Source of the DNA: RHKX01 sp035759925
Lineage (GTDB): Bacteria; Actinomycetota; Thermoleophilia; Solirubrobacterales; 70-9
Reading direction: 5' to 3'
DNA length: 64,000 nt
NCBI GenBank assembly: GCA_035759925.1
Contig: DASTTY010000078.1
Coordinates: 12,428-76,427 of the forward strand
The notes under the pieces were generated by a model. The model was not told where the DNA came from. It saw only the letters and a list, made by a program, of their open reading frames with translations, and ran no database searches. The position numbers and the translations under genes were made by a program. The stretch's first letter is position 1, and each line of letters begins with the position of its first letter. This document shows positions 23,861 to 32,446 of this stretch, in pieces.

Positions 23861-25747
23861 TCAGCCGGCCTTGTTGAGCTGCCGGTGGATGTCGCGGGCG
23901 AGCTTGCCGGGGATCCCCGGGACCGCCTCGATCTCCTCGGCCGACGCGTGCAGGAATCGCTCGGGCGAGCCGAAGTGGCTGAGCAACGCCCGCTTGCGGA
24001 CCGGGCCGACGCCGCGGAGTCCGTCCAGCACCGAGCCGGTCATCGCCTTGCCGCGGCGCTTGCGGTGGAGGTCGAGGGCGAAGCGGTGGGCCTCGTCGCG
24101 GACCCGCTGCAGCAGTCGCGACGCGTTCGATTCGCGGCGGATCGGCAGCGGCTCCGAGCGGCCCGGCACGTAGACCTCCTCGAGCCGCTTGGCGAGCGAG
24201 ATCACGGTCGTCCCCCGCTCGATCAGCGGTTGCAGCGCGCGCACCCCGGCGGCGAGCTGCCCCTTGCCGCCGTCGATCATGACCAGGTCCGGGAGCGCTG
24301 CGAAGCTCTCGTCGAGCTCGGCGTCGTGGGGCGACTTCTCGCTCTCCTCGACGTAGCGGGCGAGCCGCCTGGTCAGGACCTCGTTCATCGCCGCGAAGTC
24401 GTCGGAGCTGCCGTCGATGCCGCGGATCCGGAAGCGCCGGTAGTCGGACTTCTTCGCGGCCCCGCCCTCGAAGACGACCATCGACGCGACGGTGTGCTCG
24501 GGCCCCAGGTTGGAGATGTCGTAGCCCTCGATCCGGATCGGCACCTCGTCCATGCCGAGCCCCTCGGCGAGCTCGGCGAGCGCCTCGCTGCGCTCGCGGC
24601 GACGGCGTTCGCGGCGCAGCTTCTCCTGGTCGAGCGCGAGGCGGGCGTTGCGCTCGGCGAGCTCGCGGAGCCGGCGCTTGTCGCCGCGCTCGGCGGCGCG
24701 GACCTCGACCGTCGCCCTGCGGCGCTCGCCGAGCGCCTCGGCGAGGAGCGCGGTGCGACCGGCGAGCTCCGGCCCGACGACGACCAGCGGCGGCACGGTC
24801 GGCGAGGCTTCGTAGTACTGGGCGATGAACTGCTCGGCGACCTCGCCGAGGTCGTTCTCGCCCTTGTTGTCGAGATAGAAGCCCTGGCGCTCGGTGAGGA
24901 CGCCGTCGCGGACCTGGAAGACCTGGGCGTTCGCCTCCTGGCCCTCGACCGCGACCCCGACCAGATCGGCGGTCCCGACCTGCTCGCCGGCGACCTGCTG
25001 GCGCTCCATCAGCGAGCGGATCGCGGCGACGCGGTCCCGGAACAGCGCCGCCCGCTCGAACTCCTGCGCCGCCGCCGCGGCATCCATCTTCTCGAGCAGG
25101 TCGCGCTCGACGTCGCGGTAGCGGCCGGAGAGGAAGCGACGGATAGCGTCGATGTTGCGGCCGTACTCCTCTGCGTCGACGTAGCCGACGCACGGCGCTC
25201 CACAGCGCTTGATGTAGTAGTCGAGGCAGGGGACGCCGGAGCGACGACCGGGTTCCGCCCCGTCGCAGGTCCGGTACTGGAACAGCTTGCCGAGCAGCTC
25301 GAGCGTCTCGCGCACCCGGCGCGCCGTCGCGTAGGGACCGAAGTAGACCCGGTTCGGGCGGTGCCGCTCGCGCGTGAAGTAGACGCGCGGGAACTCCTCG
25401 TCGAGGCTGATCCCGATGTACGGGTAGGACTTGTCGTCGCGGAGCTTGACGTTGAGGATCGGCCGGTGGCGCTTGATGAACTGCTGCTCGGCGATCAGCG
25501 CCTCGGCCTCGGTCCCGGTGACGAGGAAGTCGATCGACTCGATCCGATCGGCGAGGCTGCCGAGGGTCGAGCGCGAGGAGAAGTGGCTGGCGACCCGCTT
25601 GCGGATCGAGCGTGACTTGCCGACGTAGACGACGCGGCCGTCACCGTCGCTGAACATGTAGACGCCGGGCTGGTCGGGCAGCCGCTTGCGCTGCTCGTCG
25701 ATGTCCTCGCGGCGCTGTTCCCGGCGCCTGTCGTCGCTGCCTGCCAT
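23861..25747 (-). CDS. uvrC: excinuclease ABC subunit C
   Basis: Makes both incisions in nucleotide excision repair. 628 aa: GIY-YIG domain (about 24-105, PGVYMFSD then YVGKSRSIRKRV), Cys-rich CLDYYIKRCGAPC, a UVR motif (about 215-250), the RNase H-like second nuclease (YDISNLG, VMIDGGKGQL) and a C-terminal helix-hairpin-helix pair ending at KLARDIHRQL. The ATG opens the family N-terminus; a longer reading upstream is antisense to the enoyl-CoA hydratase. TACAGT 9 nt upstream. Confidence 0.97.
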   Translation of the reverse strand: MAGSDDRRREQRREDIDEQRKRLPDQPGVYMFSDGDGRVVYVGKSRSIRKRVASHFSSRSTLGSLADRIESIDFLVTGTEAEALIAEQQFIKRHRPILNVKLRDDKSYPYIGISLDEEFPRVYFTRERHRPNRVYFGPYATARRVRETLELLGKLFQYRTCDGAEPGRRSGVPCLDYYIKRCGAPCVGYVDAEEYGRNIDAIRRFLSGRYRDVERDLLEKMDAAAAAQEFERAALFRDRVAAIRSLMERQQVAGEQVGTADLVGVAVEGQEANAQVFQVRDGVLTERQGFYLDNKGENDLGEVAEQFIAQYYEASPTVPPLVVVGPELAGRTALLAEALGERRRATVEVRAAERGDKRRLRELAERNARLALDQEKLRRERRRRERSEALAELAEGLGMDEVPIRIEGYDISNLGPEHTVASMVVFEGGAAKKSDYRRFRIRGIDGSSDDFAAMNEVLTRRLARYVEESEKSPHDAELDESFAALPDLVMIDGGKGQLAAGVRALQPLIERGTTVISLAKRLEEVYVPGRSEPLPIRRESNASRLLQRVRDEAHRFALDLHRKRRGKAMTGSVLDGLRGVGPVRKRALLSHFGSPERFLHASAEEIEAVPGIPGKLARDIHRQLNKAG

Positions 25748-25756
25748 CGCCGCTGA

Positions 25757-25762
25757 ACTGTA
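25757..25762 (-). promoter_or_regulatory. leaderless -10 of uvrC
   Basis: TACAGT ends 9 nt before the uvrC ATG. Confidence 0.5.
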
Positions 25763-25821
25763 GGGACGGCCACCGCCATACACTCGCGCCTGACCAGCGT
25801 CCGCCGACCCGTGGAGTGAGC

Positions 25822-26652
25822 ATGAGCGACCCCGAGAGCCGTCCGACCCCGCCCGAGCTGACCGCCATGCGGTTCGAGGCCGAGGGGCCCGTGGGGACGC
25901 TGACGCTGATGCGTCCCGACGACATGAACGCGATGGACCCGGCGATGATCGGCGAGCTCGCGACGATCGCACCGTGGCTGGCCGACCGGGCGCCGATCCG
26001 GGCGCTGATCGTCACCGGCGAAGGGCGCGCGTTCTCGGCCGGTGGCGACGTCAACTGGTTCCGGCGCGGCATCGAGGACGCGGACGCCGACCTCGTCCAG
26101 GAGGTCCGCCACGGCGCCGACGTCCTCCACCAGGCGATCGTCGACTTCAAGCGGATCCCCTATCCGGTGATCGCGGCCGTCAACGGCCCGGCCGCCGGGG
26201 CCGGATTCTCGCTGGCGCTGATGTGCGATATCCGGATCGCCTCCGACAAGTCCTTCTTCGCCTGCGCATACGGGCGAATCGGAGCCTCGCCGGACGGCGG
26301 GATGACCTATTTCCTGCCGCGCGTCATCGGCCCCGCCGCGGCCGCGGAGCTGATGCTCGAGGACCCGAACCTGAGCGCCGCGGACGCGCTCGAGCACGGC
26401 CTCGTCTCCGAGGTCGTCGCGGCCGACGAACTGCTCCTCGCCGCCGGCGCGAAAGCGGCCGAGCTGGCCGCGAAATCACCGCATTACCAGCGGATGGTCA
26501 AGAAGCTGGTCTGGGAGAGCCTCGACCACTCGCTCGCCGACCACCTCCAGCTCGAGCGCCACGGAATCGCCGACTCGATGGGCACCGAAGACCTCCGCAA
26601 CGGCGTCCGCGACTTCCTCGCCGGCGAGCAGCCGACCTTCCACGGGCGCTAG
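25822..26652 (+). CDS. enoyl-CoA hydratase/isomerase family protein
   Basis: Crotonase-fold enzyme of 276 aa. Oxyanion-hole segments GRAFSAGGDVNWF and NGPAAGAGFSLAL are intact. GRIGASPDGGMTYFLPR has Asp in the second acid position, a pattern found in isomerase-like members (PaaG type) as well as in hydratases with one acid changed, so the exact reaction is open. The ATG at 25822 is preferred over the GTG at 25816 because GGAG lies 5 nt upstream. Confidence 0.88.
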   Translation: MSDPESRPTPPELTAMRFEAEGPVGTLTLMRPDDMNAMDPAMIGELATIAPWLADRAPIRALIVTGEGRAFSAGGDVNWFRRGIEDADADLVQEVRHGADVLHQAIVDFKRIPYPVIAAVNGPAAGAGFSLALMCDIRIASDKSFFACAYGRIGASPDGGMTYFLPRVIGPAAAAELMLEDPNLSAADALEHGLVSEVVAADELLLAAGAKAAELAAKSPHYQRMVKKLVWESLDHSLADHLQLERHGIADSMGTEDLRNGVRDFLAGEQPTFHGR

Positions 26653-26698
26653 CCGCGCCGGCTCGGCCCCGCGAGACTCACCGGGCCCCGCTCGGGAG

Positions 26699-26717
26699 TA
26701 GGGTCTCAACGACCCTA
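26699..26717. repeat. 7-bp perfect inverted repeat before the cupredoxin gene
   Basis: TAGGGTC-tcaac-GACCCTA. It lies 46 nt past the hydratase stop and 20 nt before the next start, just in front of the AGGAGG site. It may be the hydratase terminator or an operator on the cupredoxin transcript. Confidence 0.55.
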
Positions 26718-26736
26718 CGACAATAGGAGGGACCCC

Positions 26737-27177
26737 TTGAGGAAGCGATTCTTGACACTGACGGCAGTCGTCGTCGTCGTTGGCGCGGCGCTCGCGCTCG
26801 CCGCCTGCGGCGGCAGCGACGACACCGGCACGTCCGCCGCGACGACAGCCACCTCGGCCGAGACGACGACCGGCGGCAGCGGCGGCGGCGGCGAGACCGT
26901 CAGCTTCGAGGCCGACCCGGGCGGCCAGCTCGCCTACACCCAGACGGACGTCACCGCCAAGCCCGGGAACGCCACGATCGAGTTCGACAACCCGGCGTCG
27001 ATCGGCCATGACGTGGTCATCGAGGACGAGTCGGGCAAGGAGATCGCCAAGACCGACATCATCACCGGCTCGACCACGAGCACGACGGCCGACCTGAAGG
27101 CCGGGACGTACACGTTCTTCTGCTCGGTCCCCGGCCACCGTGAGGCCGGCATGGAGGGAACCCTCACCGTCAAGTAG
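26737..27177 (+). CDS. cupredoxin (plastocyanin-like) lipoprotein
   Basis: Blue copper protein of 146 aa, likely an electron carrier on the outer face of the membrane. The signal peptide ends in a lipobox (LAACGG), then a Thr/Gly-rich linker (about 27-52). The copper ligands are visible: His in IGHDVVIE and Cys-His-Met in FFCSVPGHREAGM (C-x4-H-x4-M). TTG start with AGGAGG 6 nt upstream. Confidence 0.92.
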   Translation: MRKRFLTLTAVVVVVGAALALAACGGSDDTGTSAATTATSAETTTGGSGGGGETVSFEADPGGQLAYTQTDVTAKPGNATIEFDNPASIGHDVVIEDESGKEIAKTDIITGSTTSTTADLKAGTYTFFCSVPGHREAGMEGTLTVK

Positions 27178-27190
27178 GAGTCTGCGCGTG

Positions 27191-27249
27191 ACAGGTGGGG
27201 TTGCGCCGCCTCCTTGATCCGGAAAGGGCGGTAAAGGCACCCCACCTGT
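27191..27249. terminator. bidirectional hairpin between convergent genes
   Basis: ACAGGTGGGG (27191-27200) pairs perfectly with CCCCACCTGT (27240-27249); the 39-nt interior adds a second partial stem (CCGCC with GGCGG). It sits midway between the convergent cupredoxin and MaoC genes. There is no T-run. Confidence 0.65.
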
Positions 27250-27319
27250 TCTCGCGGCCGGGTGAACTGCGATTCACCCACGCCAGAGCAGGGCAATCTG
27301 CACCTGACCCGGGGGGTGA

Positions 27320-27787
27320 CTACTCGACCAGGACGCGGCCGACGCTGTCGGCCACGCAGCAGGGCTTCTCGTTCCCCTCGACCTCGACGGTGAAGCGGGT
27401 CACCTGCTGGTACCAGCCCTCGCCGATCTCGTCGAGCGAGACGATCTCGGCGGTTGCGCGGACGCGTGAGTCCGCCGGCACCGGCGCCGGGAAGCGGACC
27501 TTGTTCCAGCCGTAGTTGACGCCGAGCTTGAAGCCGGTGGTCGTGACGAGCGCGCGGCGCATGCCGTCGATCAGGGAGAGAGTGAGGTTGCCGTGGGCAA
27601 TCGTTTGCCCGAACGGGCTCTCCCGCTTCGCCCGCTCGACATCGACGTGGATCCACTGGTCGTCGCCCGAGAGCCGCGCGAAGTCGTCGATGTCGGCCTG
27701 GGTGACCGTCCTCCACTCGCACGGGCCGATGGTCTTGCCGACCATCGCCCTCGCCTCCTCGATCCCGTTGATCGTCGTCAGCGCCAC
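27320..27787 (-). CDS. MaoC-like (R)-specific enoyl-CoA hydratase
   Basis: Hotdog-fold hydratase of 155 aa. The MaoC/PhaJ catalytic segment DDQWIHVD followed by GQTIAHGNLTLSL gives the Asp and His of hydratase 2. The C-terminal half (VRFPAPVPADSRVRA) matches the same family. GTG start with TAGGCT ending 8 nt upstream. It could act in fatty-acid metabolism beside the crotonase at 25822, though the two genes face each other. Confidence 0.9.
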   Translation of the reverse strand: MALTTINGIEEARAMVGKTIGPCEWRTVTQADIDDFARLSGDDQWIHVDVERAKRESPFGQTIAHGNLTLSLIDGMRRALVTTTGFKLGVNYGWNKVRFPAPVPADSRVRATAEIVSLDEIGEGWYQQVTRFTVEVEGNEKPCCVADSVGRVLVE

Positions 27788-27795
27788 GGCGCGCC

Positions 27796-27801
27796 AGCCT
27801 A
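27796..27801 (-). promoter_or_regulatory. leaderless -10 of the MaoC gene
   Basis: TAGGCT ends 8 nt before the GTG start. Confidence 0.55.
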
Positions 27802-27827
27802 CCGATGATCGATCCCGCTCATCGCGA

Positions 27828-29825
27828 TCAGGCGATCAGCCGGACCTCGAGCGCCGGCGGGCCGCCGAGCAGATCGCCGGCGCCGTCGAGCAGGGCGAGG
27901 ATCCGGGCCACGTAGGCCTGAGTCTCCGGATACGGCGGCACGCAGTCGCAGGCCGAGACCGCGCCCGGCCCGGCGTTGTAGGCGGCGAGCGCCAGCTCGA
28001 CCGACCCGAACTGCCCGAGCAGCTCGCCCATCAGCCGTCCCTGCGCATCGATCGCCGCGACCGGGTCGAACGGGTCGCGGAGGCCGTAGGCCGCCGCCGT
28101 CGCCGGCATGAACTGGGCGATCCCCTGCGCCCCCGCCGGCGAGACGGCGTTCGGATTGAAGTTCGATTCGGCCATCAGCTGTGCCGCCAGCAGCGCCGCC
28201 GAGACGTCGTGGCGCGCCGCCGCCGCAAGCAGCGGCGCCCGGAATCGGGACGGGACGAATCCCGGCAGACCCGGCCCTCCCCCGCTCCCACCGTCGGCTT
28301 CGGCGCCGCTGACCCGATCGCCGGCGGCCGAGCACGGCGCCGGCCCGGCCGTGTAGCCGTAGTGCCACGCCTCCCACGAGTAGCGCTGAACGAACCCGAA
28401 CCGGGAGGCGTTGGCGGCGAGCCAGCCGTACGCCGACGAGGGCCCGAGATCGAGCTCGGTGCCGCAGCGGTGCAGCGAGGTGCCCGGGGGCGCCACCCAG
28501 CGCGGATCGGGGTTGGCGTTCCAGAGCCGCTGCTGCTCGGCGTCGGAGCGAAAGCCCGAGTTGATCGCCAGCGTCACCCCGGCTCCCTGCGCGGCGGCGG
28601 CCATCCGGTCGAACGCGGCGGCGACATCGGGCCGCATCGGCTTCCCCTGCCGGTAGGCGAGCGGTCCCGAGTAGCCGCCGCCGCTTGCCACCGCTGGAGC
28701 TCCCCCGGTTCCGGCCCCGGCCGCGAGCGTGACCTCGGCCTTCGCGGACGCGCTCGCGTCCGCCCCCGCCGCCGCGCCGGTCTCGCCGTCGAGGCCGATC
28801 CGCGCCTCGATGCCCACCCGGACGCGGAGCGGCGCGAACGAGGCCCGGTCGGGAAACTCGACGTCGATCAGCCCCGGCTCGAGGTCGTTGCGCTCCGCCG
28901 CCGTTTCGGCGACCGCACGCGCCCGATCGAGGTACTCGGCACGCGACAGGTGTGCCGGGTTCGGCGCGCCGTTCGGGAGGGTCGCGGGGACGAACAGGCG
29001 GCTGAAGTCGTCGCGCATCGATCGTGCCGCCGAGATCGCGGCGAGATCCGCCCCGCGCTGCAGCCTCCCCTTCGCCGTCGCGGCGCCGCCGATCGCGGCG
29101 AGGATCAGCCCGACGGCCACGATCAGGATGGCCGTCCCGAGGACGGCGGGAAGCGCCTGGGCCCGCTCCGCCCGCAGCCGCCCGGGTCGCCGAAGCCGCT
29201 CACGGCTGCCGGCTCCCCCGGGAACGAGGACGCGCGCAAGCCGCTCCGCCCGCCGCCCGCTCTCGCCGCCGGGCTCGAGGCCGGCAAGCGCGCGCCGGCC
29301 GCCGATCGCTCCGATCGGCGGCACCCAGACCTTGAACGGCGCACCCGCGTCACGCAGCTCCGCCGCCAGCAGCGCGATCAGCGGGCGATCGTCGCCGCGG
29401 GTCGCCTTGACGAGCACCGCCGGCCTGTGATCGGTCCCCACAGCGAGCAGCGACCGGAAGCCGGCCCGGTCGCAGACCGCAACGACGAGATCGACTCCGA
29501 GGCTCCCGTGGACCGCCTCGCCGAGGGCTTCCGCAGCATCGGGACCGGCCGCCGGCTCGGGGACGGCGAAGCAGAGCCTCCCGCGGGCGGCGCCGCGCAG
29601 CACCTCCGACGCGCGACATCCTTCCTCGAGCTCGCGCGCGCCCGCGCCGGCGAACACGGTTCCCCGCGGGGCCCGCGCATCCGCACGGAGGTCGAGGAGC
29701 AGGGTCCGCGACCGCGGCCCCTCGACCGGGGTCGCCGCGACCGCAACGGCGGCCGCGGCTGCCGCCAGCCCCCGCCCCTCCCCGGTCGGGGCACAGATCA
29801 GCAGCCGCGGCGCGCGCTCCATCAC
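27828..29825 (-). CDS. fusion: P-loop-like N-domain, TadG-like, VanY peptidase, lytic transglycosylase
   Basis: A 665-aa multidomain protein. Residues 1-200 look cytoplasmic: LLICAPTGEGRGLAA resembles a Walker-type loop without GKS/T and TLLLDLRAD resembles a MinD-type strand. A helix (about 226-248) and a TadG/Flp-assembly-like region follow. Residues about 395-492 form a VanY DD-carboxypeptidase (SGFRSDAEQQRLW, SLHRCGTELD with H452 and D459, WHYGY with H488). Residues about 535-650 form an SLT lytic transglycosylase (catalytic E553 in AESNFNP, GAQGIAQFMP, AAYNAGPGAV). One chain could thus cut both peptide and glycan of the wall. Its GTG overlaps the TadE-like gene. Confidence 0.85.
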   Translation of the reverse strand: MMERAPRLLICAPTGEGRGLAAAAAAVAVAATPVEGPRSRTLLLDLRADARAPRGTVFAGAGARELEEGCRASEVLRGAARGRLCFAVPEPAAGPDAAEALGEAVHGSLGVDLVVAVCDRAGFRSLLAVGTDHRPAVLVKATRGDDRPLIALLAAELRDAGAPFKVWVPPIGAIGGRRALAGLEPGGESGRRAERLARVLVPGGAGSRERLRRPGRLRAERAQALPAVLGTAILIVAVGLILAAIGGAATAKGRLQRGADLAAISAARSMRDDFSRLFVPATLPNGAPNPAHLSRAEYLDRARAVAETAAERNDLEPGLIDVEFPDRASFAPLRVRVGIEARIGLDGETGAAAGADASASAKAEVTLAAGAGTGGAPAVASGGGYSGPLAYRQGKPMRPDVAAAFDRMAAAAQGAGVTLAINSGFRSDAEQQRLWNANPDPRWVAPPGTSLHRCGTELDLGPSSAYGWLAANASRFGFVQRYSWEAWHYGYTAGPAPCSAAGDRVSGAEADGGSGGGPGLPGFVPSRFRAPLLAAAARHDVSAALLAAQLMAESNFNPNAVSPAGAQGIAQFMPATAAAYGLRDPFDPVAAIDAQGRLMGELLGQFGSVELALAAYNAGPGAVSACDCVPPYPETQAYVARILALLDGAGDLLGGPPALEVRLIA

Positions 29826-30169
29826 CCCGGCTCCGGACGGGCCCAGGCCTCCGAGTCGACGCCGAGATGCCCACTCAGTCCCGGCAGCAACGCCGGCGGC
29901 TGCAGCTCGATCGCGACGCGGCCGTCGTCGACATCGACCTCGATTCGGCGTTCCGCCCAGCCCGGCAGCCCGGCCCGCGCCGCCGCAGCGGCGTCACGGC
30001 CGTCGGCGGCGGCGATCGCGCCGGCCTCCGCCGCCCCGTCGGCGAGCGACTGCGCGTAGCCGACGGCGAAGAGCTGTAACGCGATCAGCGCCGCCAGGCC
30101 GAGCAGCGGCAGCCCGGCGATCAGCTCGAGCTGTGCCTGCCCGGCGGGACTCCGGAGCCGCTCAGCCAC
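29822..30169 (-). CDS. TadE/TadG-like membrane protein
   Basis: A 115-aa protein with the pseudopilin look of TadE: a short basic start, GQAQLELIAGLPLLGLAALIA-type helix (about 10-35; note the Glu near its start), then an Ala-rich helix and a beta-rich tail. It overlaps both neighbours (GTGA downstream, 8 nt upstream), so the three genes form one unit. No Tad ATPase, secretin or prepilin gene is nearby. Confidence 0.7.
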   Translation of the reverse strand: MAERLRSPAGQAQLELIAGLPLLGLAALIALQLFAVGYAQSLADGAAEAGAIAAADGRDAAAAARAGLPGWAERRIEVDVDDGRVAIELQPPALLPGLSGHLGVDSEAWARPEPG

Positions 30170-30536
30170 CGGGCACCCCGTCCGGCGGGCCGAGCAGGCT
30201 CGCAGCGCTGACCGGGATCCGCGGTCCGAGCGGCAACGCCCGCGGCGCCGTCACCTCGACGGCGGCGGAATCGGCCCCGACCTCGACCGTCGCGGCCGAC
30301 CGGAAGCTCGGCGGCAGCGCCCGCCGCGCCGCACGCTCGGGATCGGCGCCAACGTAGTCGGCCCGCGCCGCCGCGCGGGCGGCTGCCGCCGCCGTCAGCG
30401 CCGCGTGGCCCGCCAGCGCCGCTTGGAGCAGCGCCAGCGCGACGATGACGAGGACGGGGACGACCGCGACGAAGGCCACCGCCGCCTGACCGCTCTCGCC
30501 GCTCCCCGTTCCCGCCGGCATCCTCTCCCCGTCCAT
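30162..30536 (-). CDS. TadE-like pseudopilin
   Basis: A 124-aa protein with the hallmark ESGQAAVAFVAVVPVLVIV of TadE-type proteins, where the Gly/Glu before the helix marks the prepilin-like cleavage region. One helix (about 16-42), then a globular tail ending in Pro/Gly-rich sequence. First gene of the Tad-like trio. ATG at 30536 is taken; an ATG five codons later is also possible. Confidence 0.75.
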   Translation of the reverse strand: MDGERMPAGTGSGESGQAAVAFVAVVPVLVIVALALLQAALAGHAALTAAAAARAAARADYVGADPERAARRALPPSFRSAATVEVGADSAAVEVTAPRALPLGPRIPVSAASLLGPPDGVPGG

Positions 30537-30627
30537 GCATCGAAGCTAGGCCGCCGCGGGTAACGCGTGGGGTCCTGATTGCAACGATTCGGTGACGGAT
30601 GCGGAGCAATTCAGCGCCGCGGATGAC

Positions 30628-30978
30628 CTAGATGCTCTGCGCCTCGCGCCAGGTGTTGAGGATCAGCCAGCCGGCCGCGACGAGGATCGCGACCCAGGCG
30701 ATCGTGCCGAGGCCGGTCGAGAGCATCTCGTCGGCGCCGGCGATCATCAGCGCGATCGCGCCGACGCTGCCGTAGACCAGCCAGCGCTGCCGCTCGGTCA
30801 TCGTGTCGCGCTGCAGGCTCGTGTCCTTCCAGAACCGGACCAGCATCCCGCCGATCGCGACCGCGAAGAGGAGCGAGAGGGCGACGAGGATCCCCTCGGC
30901 TACGTTGCCGCCCGCCGGCAGGACCGTCAGCGCGAGCGCCAGCAGCAGGATGATCAGCACGTTGCAGAGCGTCCTCAC
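30628..30978 (-). CDS. four-helix membrane protein, function unknown
   Basis: A 116-aa protein, GTG start, with four predicted helices (about 4-22, 27-48, 66-84, 90-108) and short loops. I do not recognise a family. It stands alone between the Tad-like genes and the Pit operon, with 49 nt to the next gene on the same strand. Confidence 0.7.
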   Translation of the reverse strand: MRTLCNVLIILLLALALTVLPAGGNVAEGILVALSLLFAVAIGGMLVRFWKDTSLQRDTMTERQRWLVYGSVGAIALMIAGADEMLSTGLGTIAWVAILVAAGWLILNTWREAQSI

Positions 30979-31035
30979 CGGACGAATCCTGACGGATCGG
31001 CGCCGGCGGCACGGCGCTCGGCGTAGATGGCCGCT

Positions 31036-31302
31036 CTAACCGTGGATCATCACCGCGATGCCGAGCGCGATCGCTCCGGCGAAGGCGAGCGTCGCCACCC
31101 CCGCGAGGATCCCGGCACCGAGGGCCGCCAGGTCGCGGCCGTTGCGCTGCATCTCCGCCGCGGTCGCGAAGCCGAAGATCGCGACCGACGCGGCAACGGT
31201 CACGAAGATCCCGGCGACGAGCGACGCGAGCACCGAGTCGAGCAGCGCCTCGGTGTCGACCACGGTCCCGGTGAGCACGGAGATCAGCGCTGCGAGGCTC
31301 AT
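31036..31302 (-). CDS. small membrane protein coupled to pitA
   Basis: An 88-aa protein with two strong helices (about 22-46 and 60-84) joined by a short loop containing EMQRNGRD. Its ATG overlaps the pitA stop (ATGA), so it is made together with the transporter. It is not a known Pit subunit; a role in assembly or control of PitA is inference from coupling only. Confidence 0.75.
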   Translation of the reverse strand: MSLAALISVLTGTVVDTEALLDSVLASLVAGIFVTVAASVAIFGFATAAEMQRNGRDLAALGAGILAGVATLAFAGAIALGIAVMIHG

Positions 31303-32399
31303 ACGGTCGGCACCGGTTGGCCCTGGCGGATCCGCCGCGCGAACAGCGTCAGCCCGAGCATGATCGCGAGGACCGAGAGGATCAACGGTCCGGCGGCCCC
31401 GTCGCCGAAGATGCTCGTGAACGCGTACGACGCGGCGCCGATCGCCGCCGCCGCCGGCAGGGTCAGAAACCAGGCGGCGACGATGTTGCCGGCCACCCCC
31501 CAGCGGACCGCGGAGAGCCGGACGCCCGCGCCCGAGCCCATCACGCCGCCGGCGATCACCTGGGTCGTCGAGAGCGGGAACCCGAAGTGCGATGAGGCGA
31601 GGATCACGGCGGCGCCGGCGCCCTGGGCCGAGAAGCCCTGCGCGGAGTCCATCTTGATGATCCGGGTACCCATCGTCCGGATGATCCGCCAGCCGCCGGT
31701 GTAGGTGCCGAGGGCGATCGCCGAGGCCGACGCGACGATCACCCAGGTCGGGATGTGGAAGCCGGTCGAGGGCAGGTTGCCGTTCGCGATCAGCGCCAGC
31801 GTGATCACGCCCATCGTCTTCTGGGCGTCGTTGGTGCCGTGGGCGAGCGCCAGCATCCCGCCGGAGACGATCTGACCGAGCCGGAAGCCGCGCGTGACCG
31901 GCCCGGGCCGGAGCCGGGCGCAGATCCGGTACGCGATGATGATCGCGATCGCGCCGATCACGAACGCCACGACCGGGGCGACGATGGCCGGGATCAGGAC
32001 CTTGCCGAGGATTCCCGCACCCTCGACCGCCGAGGTGCCGACGGCGGCGATGACGGCCCCGACGACGCCGCCGATCAGCGCGTGCGACGAGCTCGACGGC
32101 AGCCCGAAGTACCAGGTGATCAGGTTCCAGGAGATCGCCCCGACCAGCCCGGCGAAGATCACCGTCGGCGTGATCGCCGCCGCATCGACGACGTCGGAGG
32201 CGATCGTCGCCGCCACCTCGATCGAGATGAACGCGCCGGCGAAGTTGAGCAGCGCCGCCATTCCGACGGCCACTCGCGGGGACAGCGCATGCGTCGATAT
32301 CGAGGTCGCGACGACGTTGGCGGTGTCGTGAAAGCCGTTCGTGAAGTCGAAGACCAGCGCGGTCGCGACGACGATCACCAGGACGACGTCTCCGTCCAC
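31299..32399 (-). CDS. pitA: inorganic phosphate transporter, PiT family
   Basis: Low-affinity cation-coupled phosphate permease of 366 aa with about ten helices. Both PiT signature repeats are present: FDFTNGFHDTANVVAT near the N-terminus and LAHGTNDAQKTMG in the second half; GLPSSSSHALIGG and FPLSTTQVIAGG are the matching second motifs. The GTG at 32399 follows AGGAG with no spacer, so a slightly later start is possible. Operon: PhoU-like gene, pitA, small membrane protein. Confidence 0.95.
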   Translation of the reverse strand: MDGDVVLVIVVATALVFDFTNGFHDTANVVATSISTHALSPRVAVGMAALLNFAGAFISIEVAATIASDVVDAAAITPTVIFAGLVGAISWNLITWYFGLPSSSSHALIGGVVGAVIAAVGTSAVEGAGILGKVLIPAIVAPVVAFVIGAIAIIIAYRICARLRPGPVTRGFRLGQIVSGGMLALAHGTNDAQKTMGVITLALIANGNLPSTGFHIPTWVIVASASAIALGTYTGGWRIIRTMGTRIIKMDSAQGFSAQGAGAAVILASSHFGFPLSTTQVIAGGVMGSGAGVRLSAVRWGVAGNIVAAWFLTLPAAAAIGAASYAFTSIFGDGAAGPLILSVLAIMLGLTLFARRIRQGQPVPTV

Positions 32400-32446
32400 C
32401 TCCTACCCGCAGCCTTCCCGTCTCGTTCCCGGTCCTGCCAAGTGAT

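Noticed and set aside
28400..29825. Frameshift-made artefact joining two genes in the 665-aa fusion
   Set aside because: The frame is continuous and each domain keeps its catalytic residues and spacing; no overlapping alternative frame with matching domains was seen.
27516..30059. Open frame of 847 codons on the plus strand
   Set aside because: Antisense to the MaoC gene and the TadG-VanY-SLT fusion; low-complexity Arg/Pro-rich translation without recognisable segments.
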